Positions 42,601 to 53,437 of a stretch of DNA of 64,000 nucleotides are shown piece by piece. The stretch's first letter is position 1, and each line of letters begins with the position of its first letter. The stretch covers positions 514,339 to 578,338 of the forward strand of contig RQSC01000014.1 in assembly GCA_013416795.1 (NCBI GenBank). Direction: 5' to 3'. The DNA is from Prasinococcaceae sp. CCMP 1430 (Eukaryota; Prasinodermophyta; Palmophyllophyceae; Prasinococcales; Prasinococcaceae). The translations under genes were made by a program, and so were the position numbers. The notes under the pieces were generated by a model. The model saw nothing but the letters and a program-made list of their open reading frames with translations. It was not told the origin of the DNA and did not search any database.

Positions 42601-45600
42601 TGCCGTCGACTCTCGACGGTCTGGTGGGAGCGCTGCTGGCGGGTCTCGAGCTCGAATTCGGCAGGCCCATCGTGTGCGGTCTCTTCACCGCCCTTCTATG
42701 CGCCGGTGGAGGTGGGCTCACGCATGGACAGCTCGTGCGCATGGCGACTTGCGCTGCCGAGGCCGACGCTGTGCTCAGCGAGGCGGCCCAAGTGGACATT
42801 CCATACGATGACTCGCCGATATGGCACGAGCTCCTCACGCAGTCGCGGCCGCTCATAGCTCGGACGCACGCCAGCTCGGGGCTTTACGCCATAACGCACA
42901 GTGAAGTGGCGCTGGCTGCGTGTGCGCGATACGTGCAATCGGCGGAGCTCGACCGTCGCGTGTGCGGTGAATACGCCGACATCCTTGAGGACGTGCTGCA
43001 CACCGAGGTGTTTCAAGGCACGCCTTCGTCCCAGCTCGATCGCGTGGGCGGAACGGTCACCTCTGAGCTTTGCGCGTACGGCGCCTTCGATGCTGCGCTG
43101 CAGCTTGCACCCACCATGCTGCTGAGGGCTCGCAAGGTGGGCCGTTGCTGGTCACTGGTGACCTCCACGAAGTACATAGAGACCAAGATCCGCTATGGTA
43201 TGATGCACGAACTCAAACGCGACCTGGAGGCGTTGCTGGCGGTGAGTAGCGAGCCCGGCGTGGTCTCTGAGGGGAGCTCGCGCGACACGGCCGGCGAAAC
43301 AACGATGCACATGGCGCCAGTGGACGTGATCGGCATTCGACATCTGCTGCTGCTGCTGCAATGCCGCGGGCAGCACCTGGCGGCCAGTCCGCACCTGCTG
43401 CTGCAGGAAATGCTCAACACGTCCCTTGACCTTGTATTGCACCCGGCAGCGTGGAAGGAGATTCAGGACGGGCGGCCGGAGCGAGCGCGGCAACAATACC
43501 TGGTCGCCGCGCGGCAGGATGCGCACGGGGACGCGCACGTAGGCGCCGACGCCGACGATCAGGGTGAAGCGGGCTCGCGTGATCGCGTCGCGCGCGCGCA
43601 GCGACAAACGGTCGAGGGCGAGCTCATCGTCCAACGGATAAACCCCCGAAAGGAAGGCGAGCTGTGCCTTCACGACATGCGTGGGCACACTGATCGCGTC
43701 CTTGCGTGCGCCTTCAGCCGCGACGGTCTCACGCTGGTGTCATGCGGCGCTGATAAATCTGTGCGCCTCTGGGAAGCGCACAGCGGCAAGGAGCTCTTCC
43801 GGCTCGAGGGCCACGCCCACCACGTGCGCTCGCTCGCGTGGTCGCGCGACGGCCAATGTCTCGCCACGGGGAGCTCGGACGGCTCGGTGGTGCTCTGGGA
43901 TGTTACGCGTCGAGAAAGGTTGCTGCTGATCGAAGCGCACGCGGACGTCGTGCGCTGCCTGGACTTCGCTCCCGCCGGTGGTTTCGTGCTGTCCGGTTCG
44001 AACGACACGACCCTAACCATCTGGGAGGTCCCCACCGCGAGCTCGCTCATGGTGTCCGCAGGCGCTGGCAAGGCGCCGAGCGAGCAGAAGCGCGCGCTGA
44101 TGACCCTCGAGGGCCACATGGGCGCGGTCACTGGCGCGGCGTACGTGTGCGGCGGCACTCGCGTGGCGAGCTGTTCGCTGGACGGCAGCGTGCGGATATG
44201 GAACCCCATCACGCGGCAGCCATTGCACGTGCTGCGCGAGTTCGGTCACTGGGCGACATGCCTCTGCGTGTCGGCCGACGACGCAACGGTGTACGCAGGC
44301 TCGCTGGACGGGACGGTGATGGCATGGTCTGCCGTGACTGGCCGCGTGGTTCGGCGCGTGCGCGTGCCGCGGCTCGAGCCTGTGGTCTCGCTTGCGATCG
44401 GGCCGGGCGGCACGGAGGGCGAGCAGCTGGCGGTCGGCACGCGCGCCGAGCCCGGGCACGGCGGCGCGCCCGCAGTGCTCGTCTGGCGCGCGGGCGCGTG
44501 GGTGGCGCGCTTCGACGGTCACGATGGCCACGATGTGTGCGGCGTCTCTCTGTCACCCGCCGCCCCTGTTGTGGCCAGCGCGGGCTCGGACGGCAGCGTG
44601 CGCGTGTGGGGGTGCTCCACGCAGCTCTGCAGCGAGACGGTTGGACGCGCGTTGCTGCCGAACGATGGGACGCCCGACGCCACCGAGCTCGGCTGCGCGG
44701 AGGACATCGTTGCGGAAGATGTCGGTGCAAGGAGCCCATCGACGAGCATCGCCGGAGCGGACGGCGTGCTCCCGCAGACCACGCACGCGCGTGCGCATGC
44801 GGGCGCGATCAACGCGCTCGCCTTCTGCCGCGGGCGGGAGGGCATGGATCCGCTCCTTGTGTCGTGCGGCGCCGACGGCGAGGCCAAGGTGTGGGACTGC
44901 TCGCGCGAAGGCATGGGCGAGCTGCAAACGGTCTTCGACGGGCACGGCTCGTCGCCCGTGCTGGCTGCGTGTAGCGAGGATGGCGCGGGGGTGGGGCAGT
45001 GCGTCTACACGGCATCGCGCGACGGCGTGGTCCTGCGATGGGACGCCATGCACGGCGCCGAGCGCGCGATGCTCGTGTCGCACGAGTCGCGCGTGCAGGC
45101 GCTCGCCACCGACGCCCAAGGCTCATTGCTCGCCAGCGGCGACGCCAGAGGGCTGCTCAACTTGTGGGAGGTGGCCGGCGGGTCGCTGGTCACGGAGCCG
45201 CTGACTGTGGCAGCCGCGCACGCCGACGGCATCGCGTGCCTCGCCTTTAGCAGCGGCGGCGGCATCGAGGGCGCCACCGGCACGCGCCTGCTCGCGAGCG
45301 GCGCTCTCGACGGCACTGTCCGCCTGTGGGACACGCGCGGCTCGGGCGGCCCGCTCCAGACAGCCGGCAGCCCGCTCAAGGCGACGCCCGTCGTCGATCT
45401 CTGCCCGCACGCGCGCGCCGTGCGCTGCATGGCGTGGGGCGACGTCGCCGGCCGCGAGGTGCTGGCGACCGGCGCGGCCGACGGCTCGCTGTGGCTGTGG
45501 GACGCGCGCGCGCATTCGAAGCCGTTCGCGTCGGTTGGCGCGGGCTACCAGGGCGAGGGCGACCCCATCAAGGGGCTCGCGTTCCTGCGAGACACGAGGT

Positions 45601-45997
45601 GCGCGCCGAGCCCGAACGCGCGGCGGTCTGACGCTCCCGTGCCCCTCTCCCCCCTCCTCCCCCCCCCTGCCCGCCCCGCCCGCGCGCCTCCTCGTCCTCC
45701 CTCGCTCGTTTCCCCTCGATGCCCGACGTCCGAGCCTGACACCACCGGTCCCGCGCCGCGCACGCGCCTGTGCGCGCGCGCTGCAGCGGGTACACGCTCG
45801 CCTCGATCGCTGGCGGGAGGCTGTCGCTGTGGGACCTGCGCCGCTCGGCCGCGCGCGTCGGGCGGCACGACCTCGCGCACTCGGCGCGCGCCACCGCGCT
45901 CGCCGCAGGCCCGCGCTGCATGCTCGCCGTGGCCGACGGGCGCGGGGTCGCCCTGCTGCGCGCGTGCGCGGGCGCCGACGTGTGGAACCTGTCGTGA
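39660..45997 (+). CDS. STAND-type protein: DUF4062-like region, degenerate NTPase, WD40 repeats
   Basis: Three exons, 39660-41315, 41484-45598 and 45787-45997, are phase-consistent and give 1,993 residues. The N-terminal part has an unplaced alpha/beta region (about 80-200) and a DUF4062-like region (about 300-420: VYIYVSATGAHVAERAVL...VIVDPVE) as found in NPHP3, TEP1 and NWD1. An NTPase domain follows: VIAMGARAGSGCTQAL (about 582-598) occupies the Walker A position but has Cys instead of the essential Lys, while Walker B RIVVVFDGIDAL is intact. After a helical region come some twelve WD40 units (about 1280-1990) with GH...W[DE] spacing, such as GHTDRVLACAFS and DKSVRLWEA. Such proteins act as switchable scaffolds, sometimes in immunity or cilia. 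The function here is unknown. Confidence 0.85.
41394..41474 (+). repeat. 27-bp intronic tandem repeat, about three copies
   Basis: Within the first intron of the STAND gene, units beginning GCACGCTCGCTCTCTT repeat at 41394, 41421 and 41448 with few differences. They supply the pyrimidine-rich sequence just before the acceptor at 41483. Confidence 0.8.
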
Positions 45998-46039
45998 GCG
46001 GCGCGACGGCTGCCGCGAGGGGCATTCAAATTCAATGTC

Positions 46040-46045
46040 TGTACA
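46040..46045 (+). terminator. Candidate 3'-end signal TGTACA after the STAND gene
   Basis: TGTACA (in CTGTACAGTAA) lies 43 bases past the STAND stop codon in an AT-rich patch. Confidence 0.5.
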
Positions 46046-46557
46046 GTAATTTGTTCGTTGTACGATGCTATCGCGCGCGGCACGCGCGGGGCGCGGCGCC
46101 GCGGGCGGCGGGCCCTCATCTCGCCGGCAAGCCCGCGCCGTTCCCCGACGGGCCGACCGACCCAGGGGCCAGGCCAGTCCAGGGGAGTCCTCCAGGCCGC
46201 CGCGGCGAGCAGCAGCAGCGTGACGAGCGAGGGGTAGGCCAGCCAGGCAAGGCCCGGCCGTGCCAGCCTCAGGCCAGCGAGGCTCGCCAGTACTCTGCCA
46301 CTCCAAACTCCGTAGAGTACCCCCTACATACTCTGCCCTTCACCCAGCCCCCAGCCGACGGCGCCCCTGGCCAGCCCTGCGATGAGGCCGCACACATCGC
46401 CGTCGCCGGCGCTGTCGGTCGGCGCTCGATCGCCGGTGCGCGCCGGCTCGCATCGCATCGCGCGCATTGTAAACCCTACCACTTCCACCCTTATTATCCC
46501 AACCCTGTGCGGCGCGCGCGGCGCCGCGCGGCCCCCGGGGCCCGCGCGCCCCGAAGC

Positions 46558-46574
46558 GCATTCGTTTTGACCTC
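46558..46574 (+). promoter_or_regulatory. Shared element GCATTCnTTTTGACCTC, copy 2
   Basis: GCATTCGTTTTGACCTC, matching copy 1 at 39442 except for one base, about 1 kb upstream of the EF-G exon at 47629. Confidence 0.5.
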
Positions 46575-47191
46575 GAATAAAATCCGCCATCAAAACGCAC
46601 GCGCTCCGCCGGGCTCGCGCGCGGCCGCGCGAGGGCCACACGCGCGCTTGCCGGGGGGAGGGTCCAAGAAGGGTGTGAGGGACATTCTTTTTGAGGTGCG
46701 TTGTGCGCCGTCGCGCGACAAAACCCCAAACCGCGTCTGGGTTTGGGGACTGAGACGTGCTGTGGCATGACGGTACAGAGCACAGAGTGTGTGACACGAC
46801 GGTACAGCAGCACGTACGTACAGCGTGTGTGTGGTAGTACCGTGCGGGTGCTGCACACCCCTGGCTGGCTAGGGCTGGGGCTGGCAGTCCCCCACCTGCG
46901 CCCCAGACACCAACGCCTCCCATCGATGCCGCATCTCGCATCGCCGTGGCAGCATCGCAGCGTGGCCGGCACGCTCGGTCTCGGTCGGTCGGCCGCCCGA
47001 CCCCAGGCGGGCGGCTGGGTGTGTCCACCAACCCACCCTACCACCCACCCGCCCACCCACCCAGCCAACCACCCCTGCCCGCGCGTGTCCAACTGTCGCG
47101 CGCCCGCTCGGCCACGCGTGCTCGCACGCTCGCCGCGCGTGCGGGTGGCCCACGGCGGCCCGTCGTTGGGCCACGTGCGCCCCCGCGCGCG

Positions 47192-47622
47192 NNNNNNNNN
47201 NNNNNNNNNNNNNNNNNNNNNNNNNNNNNNNNNNNNNNNNNNNNNNNNNNNNNNNNNNNNNNNNNNNNNNNNNNNNNNNNNNNNNNNNNNNNNNNNNNNN
47301 NNNNNNNNNNNNNNNNNNNNNNNNNNNNNNNNNNNNNNNNNNNNNNNNNNNNNNNNNNNNNNNNNNNNNNNNNNNNNNNNNNNNNNNNNNNNNNNNNNNN
47401 NNNNNNNNNNNNNNNNNNNNNNNNNNNNNNNNNNNNNNNNNNNNNNNNNNNNNNNNNNNNNNNNNNNNNNNNNNNNNNNNNNNNNNNNNNNNNNNNNNNN
47501 NNNNNNNNNNNNNNNNNNNNNNNNNNNNNNNNNNNNNNNNNNNNNNNNNNNNNNNNNNNNNNNNNNNNNNNNNNNNNNNNNNNNNNNNNNNNNNNNNNNN
47601 NNNNNNNNNNNNNNNNNNNNNN
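47192..47622. other. Assembly gap (431 N)
   Basis: A run of N ending 6 bases before the ATG at 47629. It may hide the 5' end of the EF-G gene. Confidence 1.
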
Positions 47623-47628
47623 GCCGCC

Positions 47629-48132
47629 ATGGCGGAGGGAGGTGAGCGGCGCGGCGCGCGCGCGCGCGCGGGCGAGGGGGGGGGTGAGAGAAGGCGGCGG
47701 CCGCCGCGGGGGGCGCGAGAGGCGCGGCGGGGAAGGGGGTAGCCAGGGGTGAAGCTCGGGAGGGCGTGCGCGCGCGCTTGTGTGTGTGTGTGTGTGTGCG
47801 CATGGCAGCTGGCCGCGGCCGGCCAGTGGGCGCACCGGCCTGCGGCGTGCGCCAGCTCTCGCCTGCGTGCCGAGTGCGCCACCCACCCACCCACCCACCC
47901 ACCCATCCCCTCGAGCGCTGTCGACTGACTCCCCTCACCCGCCCGCTCCGTCCCGCGTGCCCCCCCCTCCCCGTCCCGCCCGCGAGCAGACCGTCAGGTG
48001 TCGCTCGACAAGTACCGCAACATCGGCATCATGGCGCACATCGACGCCGGCAAGACGACCACCACCGAGCGCATCCTCTTCTACACGGGCAAGTCGTACA
48101 AGATCGGCGAGGTGCACGAGGGCAACGCCACC

Positions 48133-48164
<32 letters not shown>

Positions 48165-50085
48165 CATCACCATCACGTCGGCCGCCACCACCTGCGCGTG
48201 GAACGACCACCGCATCAACATCATCGACACCCCGGGCCACGTGGACTTCACCCTGGAGGTGGAGCGCGCGCTCAAGGTGCTCGACGGCGCCGTGTGCTGC
48301 CTCGACTCGGTGTCGGGCGTGGAGCCGCAGTCGGAGACCGTGTGGCGCCAGGCGGACAAGTACGGCGTGCCGCGCCTCATCTTCGTCAACAAGATGGACC
48401 GCATGGGCGCCAACTACGACCGCTGCGTGGACATGATCGCCACCAACCTGGGCGCCGTCGCGCTGCCCATCCAGTGCCCCATCGGCTCCGAGGAGAACTT
48501 CGAGGGCATGGTCGACCTCGTCACGATGAAGGAGATCATCTGGACCGGCGAGGAGCTCGGCGCGGCCTTCGAGTACCGCGAGATCCGCGACGAGCTCAAG
48601 GAGAAGTGCGAGGAGATGCGCGCGCACATGGTCGAGCTCGCCGTCGAGCAGGACGAGGAGGCCATGCTCATGTACCTCGAGGGCGAGGAGCCCGACGTGG
48701 AGACGCTGAAGGCGTGCATCCGCAAGGGCTGCCTGGCCAACGACTTCTGCCCGATGCTCTGCGGCACCGCCTTCAAGAACAAGGGCGTGCAGCCGCTGCT
48801 CGACGCGGTCATCGACTACCTGCCCGCGCCCACCGACCTGCCGGCCGTCGAGGGCGTCGCGCCGGGCGAGGACGGCGAGGCCATGACGCGCGACCACTCG
48901 GACGACGCGCCCTTCTCCGGCCTGGCCTTCAAGATCATGAACGACCCCTTCGTGGGCAGCCTCACCTTCGTGCGCATCTACTCGGGCGTGCTCGAGGCGG
49001 GCACGTACGCGTACAACCCGGGCAAGGGCAAGAAGGAGCGCATCGGCCGCCTCCTCGAGATGCACGCCAACGACCGCGAGGACATCAAGACGGCCCGCGC
49101 GGGCGACATCGTGGCCGTGGGCGGCCTGAAGGACGTCACCACCGGCGACACCCTGTGCGTGCAGGACGACCAGATCGTCCTCGAGCGCATGGAGTTCCCC
49201 GACCCCGTGATCAAGGTCGCCATCGAGCCCAAGACCAAGGCGGACCTCGACAAGATGGGCGTGGGCCTGAACAAGCTGGCGGCCGAGGACCCGTCGTTCC
49301 ACTACTCGCGTGACGAGGAGACCAACCAGACGGTCATCGAGGGCATGGGCGAGCTCCACCTGGAGATCATCGTCGACCGCCTCAAGCGCGAGTTCAAGGT
49401 CGAGGCCGAGGTGGGCGCGCCGTCCGTGAACTACCGCGAGTCCATCACGCGCTCGTCCGAGACGCGCTACGTGCACAAGAAGCAGTCGGGCGGCAGCGGC
49501 CAGTTCGGCGACGTGGCGATCCGCTTCGAGCCCGCCGAGCCGGGGACTGGCTTCGAGTTCGTGTCGGAGATCAAGGGTGGCGTGGTGCCCAAGGAGTACA
49601 TCCCGGGCGTCACCAAGGGCCTGGAGGAGATGATGACCTCGGGTGTGGTGGCTGGCTACCCCGTGGTGGACGTGCGCGCCGTGCTGTACGACGGTTCGTT
49701 CCACGACGTTGACTCGTCGGTGCTCGCGTTCCAGATCGCGGCGCGCGGCGCGTTCCGCGAGGGCATGGCCAAGGCTGGCGCGCAGATCCTCGAGCCGATC
49801 ATGTCGGTCGAGATCGTCACGCCGGAGGATCACATGGGTGACGTCATCGGCGACCTCAACTCGCGCCGCGGCATGGTGGGCGAGTTCGGCGACAAGCCGG
49901 GCGGCATGAAGGTCGTCAACGCGGAGGTCCCGCTCGCGGAGATGTTCAACTACGTGTCCAACCTGCGCGGCATGACCAAGGGCCGGGCGTCGTACAGCAT
50001 GAAGCTCGACAAGTACATGCCCGTGCCGCCGAACATCCAGCAGGACCTTGCCGCGGCCAAGAAGGAGGTGGCCATCGACGCGTAA
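47629..50085 (+). CDS. Plastid-type translation elongation factor G (5' end possibly in gap)
   Basis: Exons 47629-47641 and 47990-50085 join in phase 1 (GTGAGC donor, GAGCAG acceptor) to give 702 residues from [20 protein letters not shown] is the GTPase that moves tRNA and mRNA through bacterial-type ribosomes. All G motifs are present: [31 protein letters not shown] and NKMD. Closest in memory is the plant chloroplast form ([50 protein letters not shown]). In plants the mature protein begins at an equivalent AAEG-type sequence after the transit peptide, so ATG 47629, although in perfect Kozak context, may be internal, with a targeting exon in the preceding gap. Codon use is strongly GC-ending, as expected for high expression. 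Confidence 0.92.
47779..47798. repeat. TG dinucleotide repeat in the EF-G intron
   Basis: Ten TG units within the 348-base intron of the EF-G gene. Confidence 0.9.
47879..47905. repeat. CCCA tandem repeat in the EF-G intron
   Basis: About seven CCCA units; the complementary strand (GGGT)n could form a G-quadruplex. They lie about 85 bases before the acceptor. Confidence 0.9.
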
Positions 50086-50125
50086 GCACCTCTGCGGACA
50101 TTTTGCCCAGGGCGGGGCGCGGCGC

Positions 50126-50131
50126 TGTACA
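50126..50131. terminator. Candidate shared 3'-end signal TGTACA (EF-G / coiled-coil gene)
   Basis: TGTACA lies 41 bases past the EF-G stop and 129 bases past the stop of the converging gene; GTGTAC follows 20 bases later. Confidence 0.5.
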
Positions 50132-50259
50132 GACCTACGTACGGGTGTACCCTACTTGCGATTTTAAGAACCCTCTAACAATTTATCGAGCCACGCGTGC
50201 GCGCGCTCGTTGCTGTGGGCGCCCTGCGTGGGATGGGAGCACATTCGGAGCATCCACCA

Positions 50260-53096
50260 CTACAGCGCCGCAGCTTCCCCGTCGGCGGCTGGCGCGTCGG
50301 CGGCCGGCTCGTCGGCGGCCGGCGCGTCGGCAGCCGGCTCGTCGTCGTCAGAGCTCGAGCCGACTGTCGTCGCCGCTGCACCGCGCAGCAACGCGCTCGA
50401 GGGCGTCGGCGGCGCGCGCGCGCGCGCCGCCAGCTGCGCGCGCTTGAGCCCCAGGCGCTGCTTGAGCTCGGCAATCTTGCTCGGGCGTGAAGCGGGCATG
50501 TCATCGTCGTCCGAGTCGGAGCGTCTGCGGGCGCCGGCAACGTCGGAGTGAGCACGCGGCGCCCTCACACATGCTTGGCACGTGCGCCGCGCGCGCCAGC
50601 GCGCTGCGCACGCGCGCCGTGCGCTCGCACCTCGCATATAGTCGCCGGCCGCTCGAGGTGGACGGTGCAGCCGCGTACCCGCCAGCGTGGCGCAAAGGGG
50701 AGGAGGAAGCCGAGAAAGTTCCTGCACAGACAGGCCCGCCCGGTACCAACGCGCGCGCGCGTCAGCGATCCGTGCACGGTGGAGAGTCGCGCGTGTGTAC
50801 ATCACACACATACACACAAATGGTCCGCGAAGCGATTGTCACTATTCACGCCCATACGACGTTGCAAGAGCGCGCGTAACGTACCCTGCATCGCAGCGAA
50901 CGCCGGCACATGCGACGTCATCTCGCGCCTTCGTGCGCGTTCCTCGGCTTCTTCGCGCGCCGCGCGCTCAACCGCGAGTTCGGCCCTGAGGCGCGCAAGC
51001 TCATCGACATGCTGCGGCGCATGTGTCGGCCTCTCCGCCCCTCTCGCCATCGCCATGGCTGGCGCAAGTGCTCGCGGTTGCAGGTGCGGCGTGTCACCGG
51101 GGCTCATCAGTGTGCCCTGGCCGACCGGGGGGTTTGTTTCGGCCTCGGCATGAGGAGCGTCGTAGTAGCCGACACGTTGGGTAGGGTGCAACGCGCTGCC
51201 ACCAACCATCGCTGCTTCCGTATGTGGCTGCTCGCTGTGGCGAAAGCGACCCGCGCGCGCGCCACCCACCCCTGCAACCGCTGCTTCCGCCGCCTCGTTT
51301 GCCTCCTGCACCTGCCGCACTGTCGGAGTCTCCGCCACCATCTGTGCGCTTTTGGCATCGTTGATGTGCTCCAAACGCCGCGCGGTGCCCATTTCCAAGG
51401 ACATGGCGTCCAGCTCGTGGTCGATCACATCCAGCCCCGCCGCTGCCGCGTGCCTTCCCGCACGCGCGGCCTCAACCTCACGGCGTGCGCGGCGGTGCGG
51501 TGTGGCCGACGGGGACTGGGCCGACGCCTCAAGCGCCGCCACGTACTCGAGCAGCGCCTCTTTGTCTGCTTGTGCCTCAGCCAGGTCTGCGGCAAGCACA
51601 GCGGCGCCCGCGCTCCGCCCCTTGCTCTGCGCACGTGCATGCAAGCCACGAAGCGACACGCGGGAGAGCCCAACAAACGAACGGCGCGGTGTCAGCAAGG
51701 CGCGGGGGGCGCAGCACGCGCGGCGCTGGCTGGCGCGAAGGGGCGCCCGATCGCACACGGCGAACGTACCTTCCGGCCACTGCCGCCGCCGCCAGGGCTC
51801 CCGCCTGGTCGCTGTGACAGCCCCGCCGCTGCGATCGCATTGCCCACTGCCAGCGCGGAGCCGCCGCCCGCGCCGCCGCCAACTGTTGCCCCACCGGACC
51901 TGCCCGGCGAGCGCTGCACCGACCTCAGCGCGGCGCTCGCCCCCCCTGCGGCGCCCTCGAGCACCTCGATCGCCCTGTGAAGCCGCTCGCGTTCCGCTTC
52001 TGAGGCGTCCAGCCGGCGCTCGAGGGTCTCCACGTCGCGTTTCGATTCGCGCAGCTGCTCCTTGAGCGCACTCACGCGCGCGCGCTGCTGCGAGGGCGCC
52101 GCACCGGTGAGCAACTTGCCTTCGAGCTTGGAGATGTACTCCGCCAGCTCGCGGTTGCGCCCCTCGGAAGCCGCCAGCGCGTCTGTCGACATGGCGCGCG
52201 CACAGCGGGGGCGCGGAGGGGCGCGCGTCAGCGGACGACTCTGGGCGAATGCGCCCGCACAGGCGCGTGCCCCGGTGGCGGCAGCAGCCCCCCAAGGCGC
52301 GTGCTTGGCCGCCACATCCCGCGCGCTACGCCCTCGGGTGCGCTCAATGTTGTGATTAGCTTTGTTGCGCCGCACGTCTTCGCATCGGCGGTTTATCAGG
52401 CCGCCTCAGAACCCCTGTGTGCGTGTGGTCGTCATAGGGCATGCGCTCGCATGCTCGCATGCGTCGCGCGTCGTGCGCGGGCGCGGCGCGGCCGCACGCG
52501 CGCGCGCCCCCGCCCCGAGTGTGCGCACCTTGTAGGTGCTCCATCTGCGCTCGCATCGCCGACGCCTCCCTTTGCCGTCGCTCCGAGGCGCGCTGCGCCT
52601 CGAGCTTCTCCTGGCGGCAGTGGCTTTCCCTGCGCTCGGCCTCGGCGAGCCGGCGCGTGGCCTTGCGCAGCGAGCCCTCGGCCTCGAGCGTCGCCTGTTT
52701 GTGCCCCGCGATCACCGAGATGACGTGGCTCGGCACGCCTCGCATGTCGAGCCGCCTGTGCGCCAAGGCGGACGCCGCGCTCGCCGGCCCTCCCCCGCCG
52801 CCCCCGGCATCACCTGCGCCGCCGCCGCCTCCCCTGGCCGCCTGCGTGGTATGCGCCGCGAGCGCCGCCTCCGCCGCTTCAGCCGCCGCCGCCGCCTCGT
52901 CGAGCAGCTGCGTGCGCTCCTCGAGCTGCGCCGCCTGCGCCTTTACACGCTGCGCGAGCTGCGCCGAGAACGCACGCTCTGCCTCGAGCTCGGCCGCGAG
53001 GTCCGCGGCGCCCGCGTCGCCCTCGGCGCCCGCTGGGGGGGGCGGGCGGGAGCGCGCGCCCGCCCACGCGCACTGTCTCAATCCGCGCCCTGCCAC
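50260..53096 (-). CDS. Coiled-coil protein of unknown function, at least four exons
   Basis: A phase-consistent model reads 53096-52529, 52182-51770, 51626-50885 and 50573-50260, giving about 680 residues. Donors are GTGCGC, GTACGT and GTACGT, and the acceptors are mostly CAG. Heptad-rich stretches lie in the first exon (LAAELEAERAFSAQLAQRV and following), the second (SEGRNRELAEYISKLEGKL, VSALKEQLRESKRDVETLERRL) and the third (HVDELARLRAELAVERAA). Gly-rich and Ala-rich linkers separate them. The last exon has SKIAELKQRLGLKRAQL, then an acidic tail of PAADEPAAD units from a 15-base tandem repeat. The acceptor of the last exon (AAG at 50574) is uncertain. The start is unresolved: no ATG precedes in frame, and a G15 tract lies just upstream. 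It may be a centrosome, Golgi or flagellar structural protein, but nothing identifies which. Confidence 0.62.
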
Positions 53097-53437
53097 CCCT
53101 CGGCATGAGGGGGGGGGGGGGGGCTCAGGTCAAAACCGCGGTTCGCGCATTCTGAAATCGCTTCCGCGTTTTCGATTCGTACGGGGCCTTGGTATCAGAG
53201 CAAGATCCAAGATCCAGCCGACCTCCCAGATGACCTGAAATGACTTGGGGGGGTTACTTCACGCATACCACGTAGTCGCCCGTGGTGTAGTTTGCCCAGG
53301 ATATGTGAATTATGATTGCGTGGAGCGCGCGCGCGGCGCGCGGCGCTGCGCCGCCGACGCGCGAGGGCTGCCGCGCTGCTGGCACCCCTGCGCGCTCGCG
53401 CGCGCGCTCGTGCGCGGCCCTCGGCCCGCGCGCAGCG
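53097..53437. promoter_or_regulatory. Divergent region coiled-coil gene / AP-3 delta
   Basis: It contains a G15 tract (53109-53123), the word AGGTCAAAA (53127-53135, also found at 39413 and, inverted, at 39449 and 46565) and an AT-richer segment to 53330. The first exon of the coiled-coil gene may start here. Confidence 0.5.

Larger units (their letters stand above)
45998..47628. other. Intergenic region with an assembly gap upstream of EF-G
   Basis: No gene is supported here. The stretch holds the STAND gene 3' end, an AT-richer segment (46465-46600) with the shared 17-base element, a cluster of GGTAC/GTACC words (46770-46850), C-rich CCCA-type repeats (47025-47080) and the 431-base gap. 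The plastid EF-G gene probably has its targeting-peptide exon inside or next to the gap. Confidence 0.55.

Noticed and set aside
46471-46478. AAACCCTA, the plant telo-box sequence, upstream of EF-G
   Set aside because: Only one 8-base match was noticed; too short and isolated to separate from chance.
47879-47905. CCCA array as interstitial telomere or CRISPR-like repeat
   Set aside because: The unit is 4 bases with no spacers, unlike telomeric TTTAGGG or CRISPR; it is an intronic microsatellite.
47935-49833. Minus-strand open frame of 632 codons
   Set aside because: It is the reverse complement of the highly conserved EF-G coding sequence; low stop density comes from GC-ending codons.
50687-51153. 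Plus-strand frames between 50500 and 52100
   Set aside because: They are antisense to phase-consistent exons of the coiled-coil gene and lack recognisable motifs.
53140-53235. Possible tRNA-like sequence near GGGGCCTTGG
   Set aside because: No acceptor-stem pairing or GGTTCGANTCC arm could be built.
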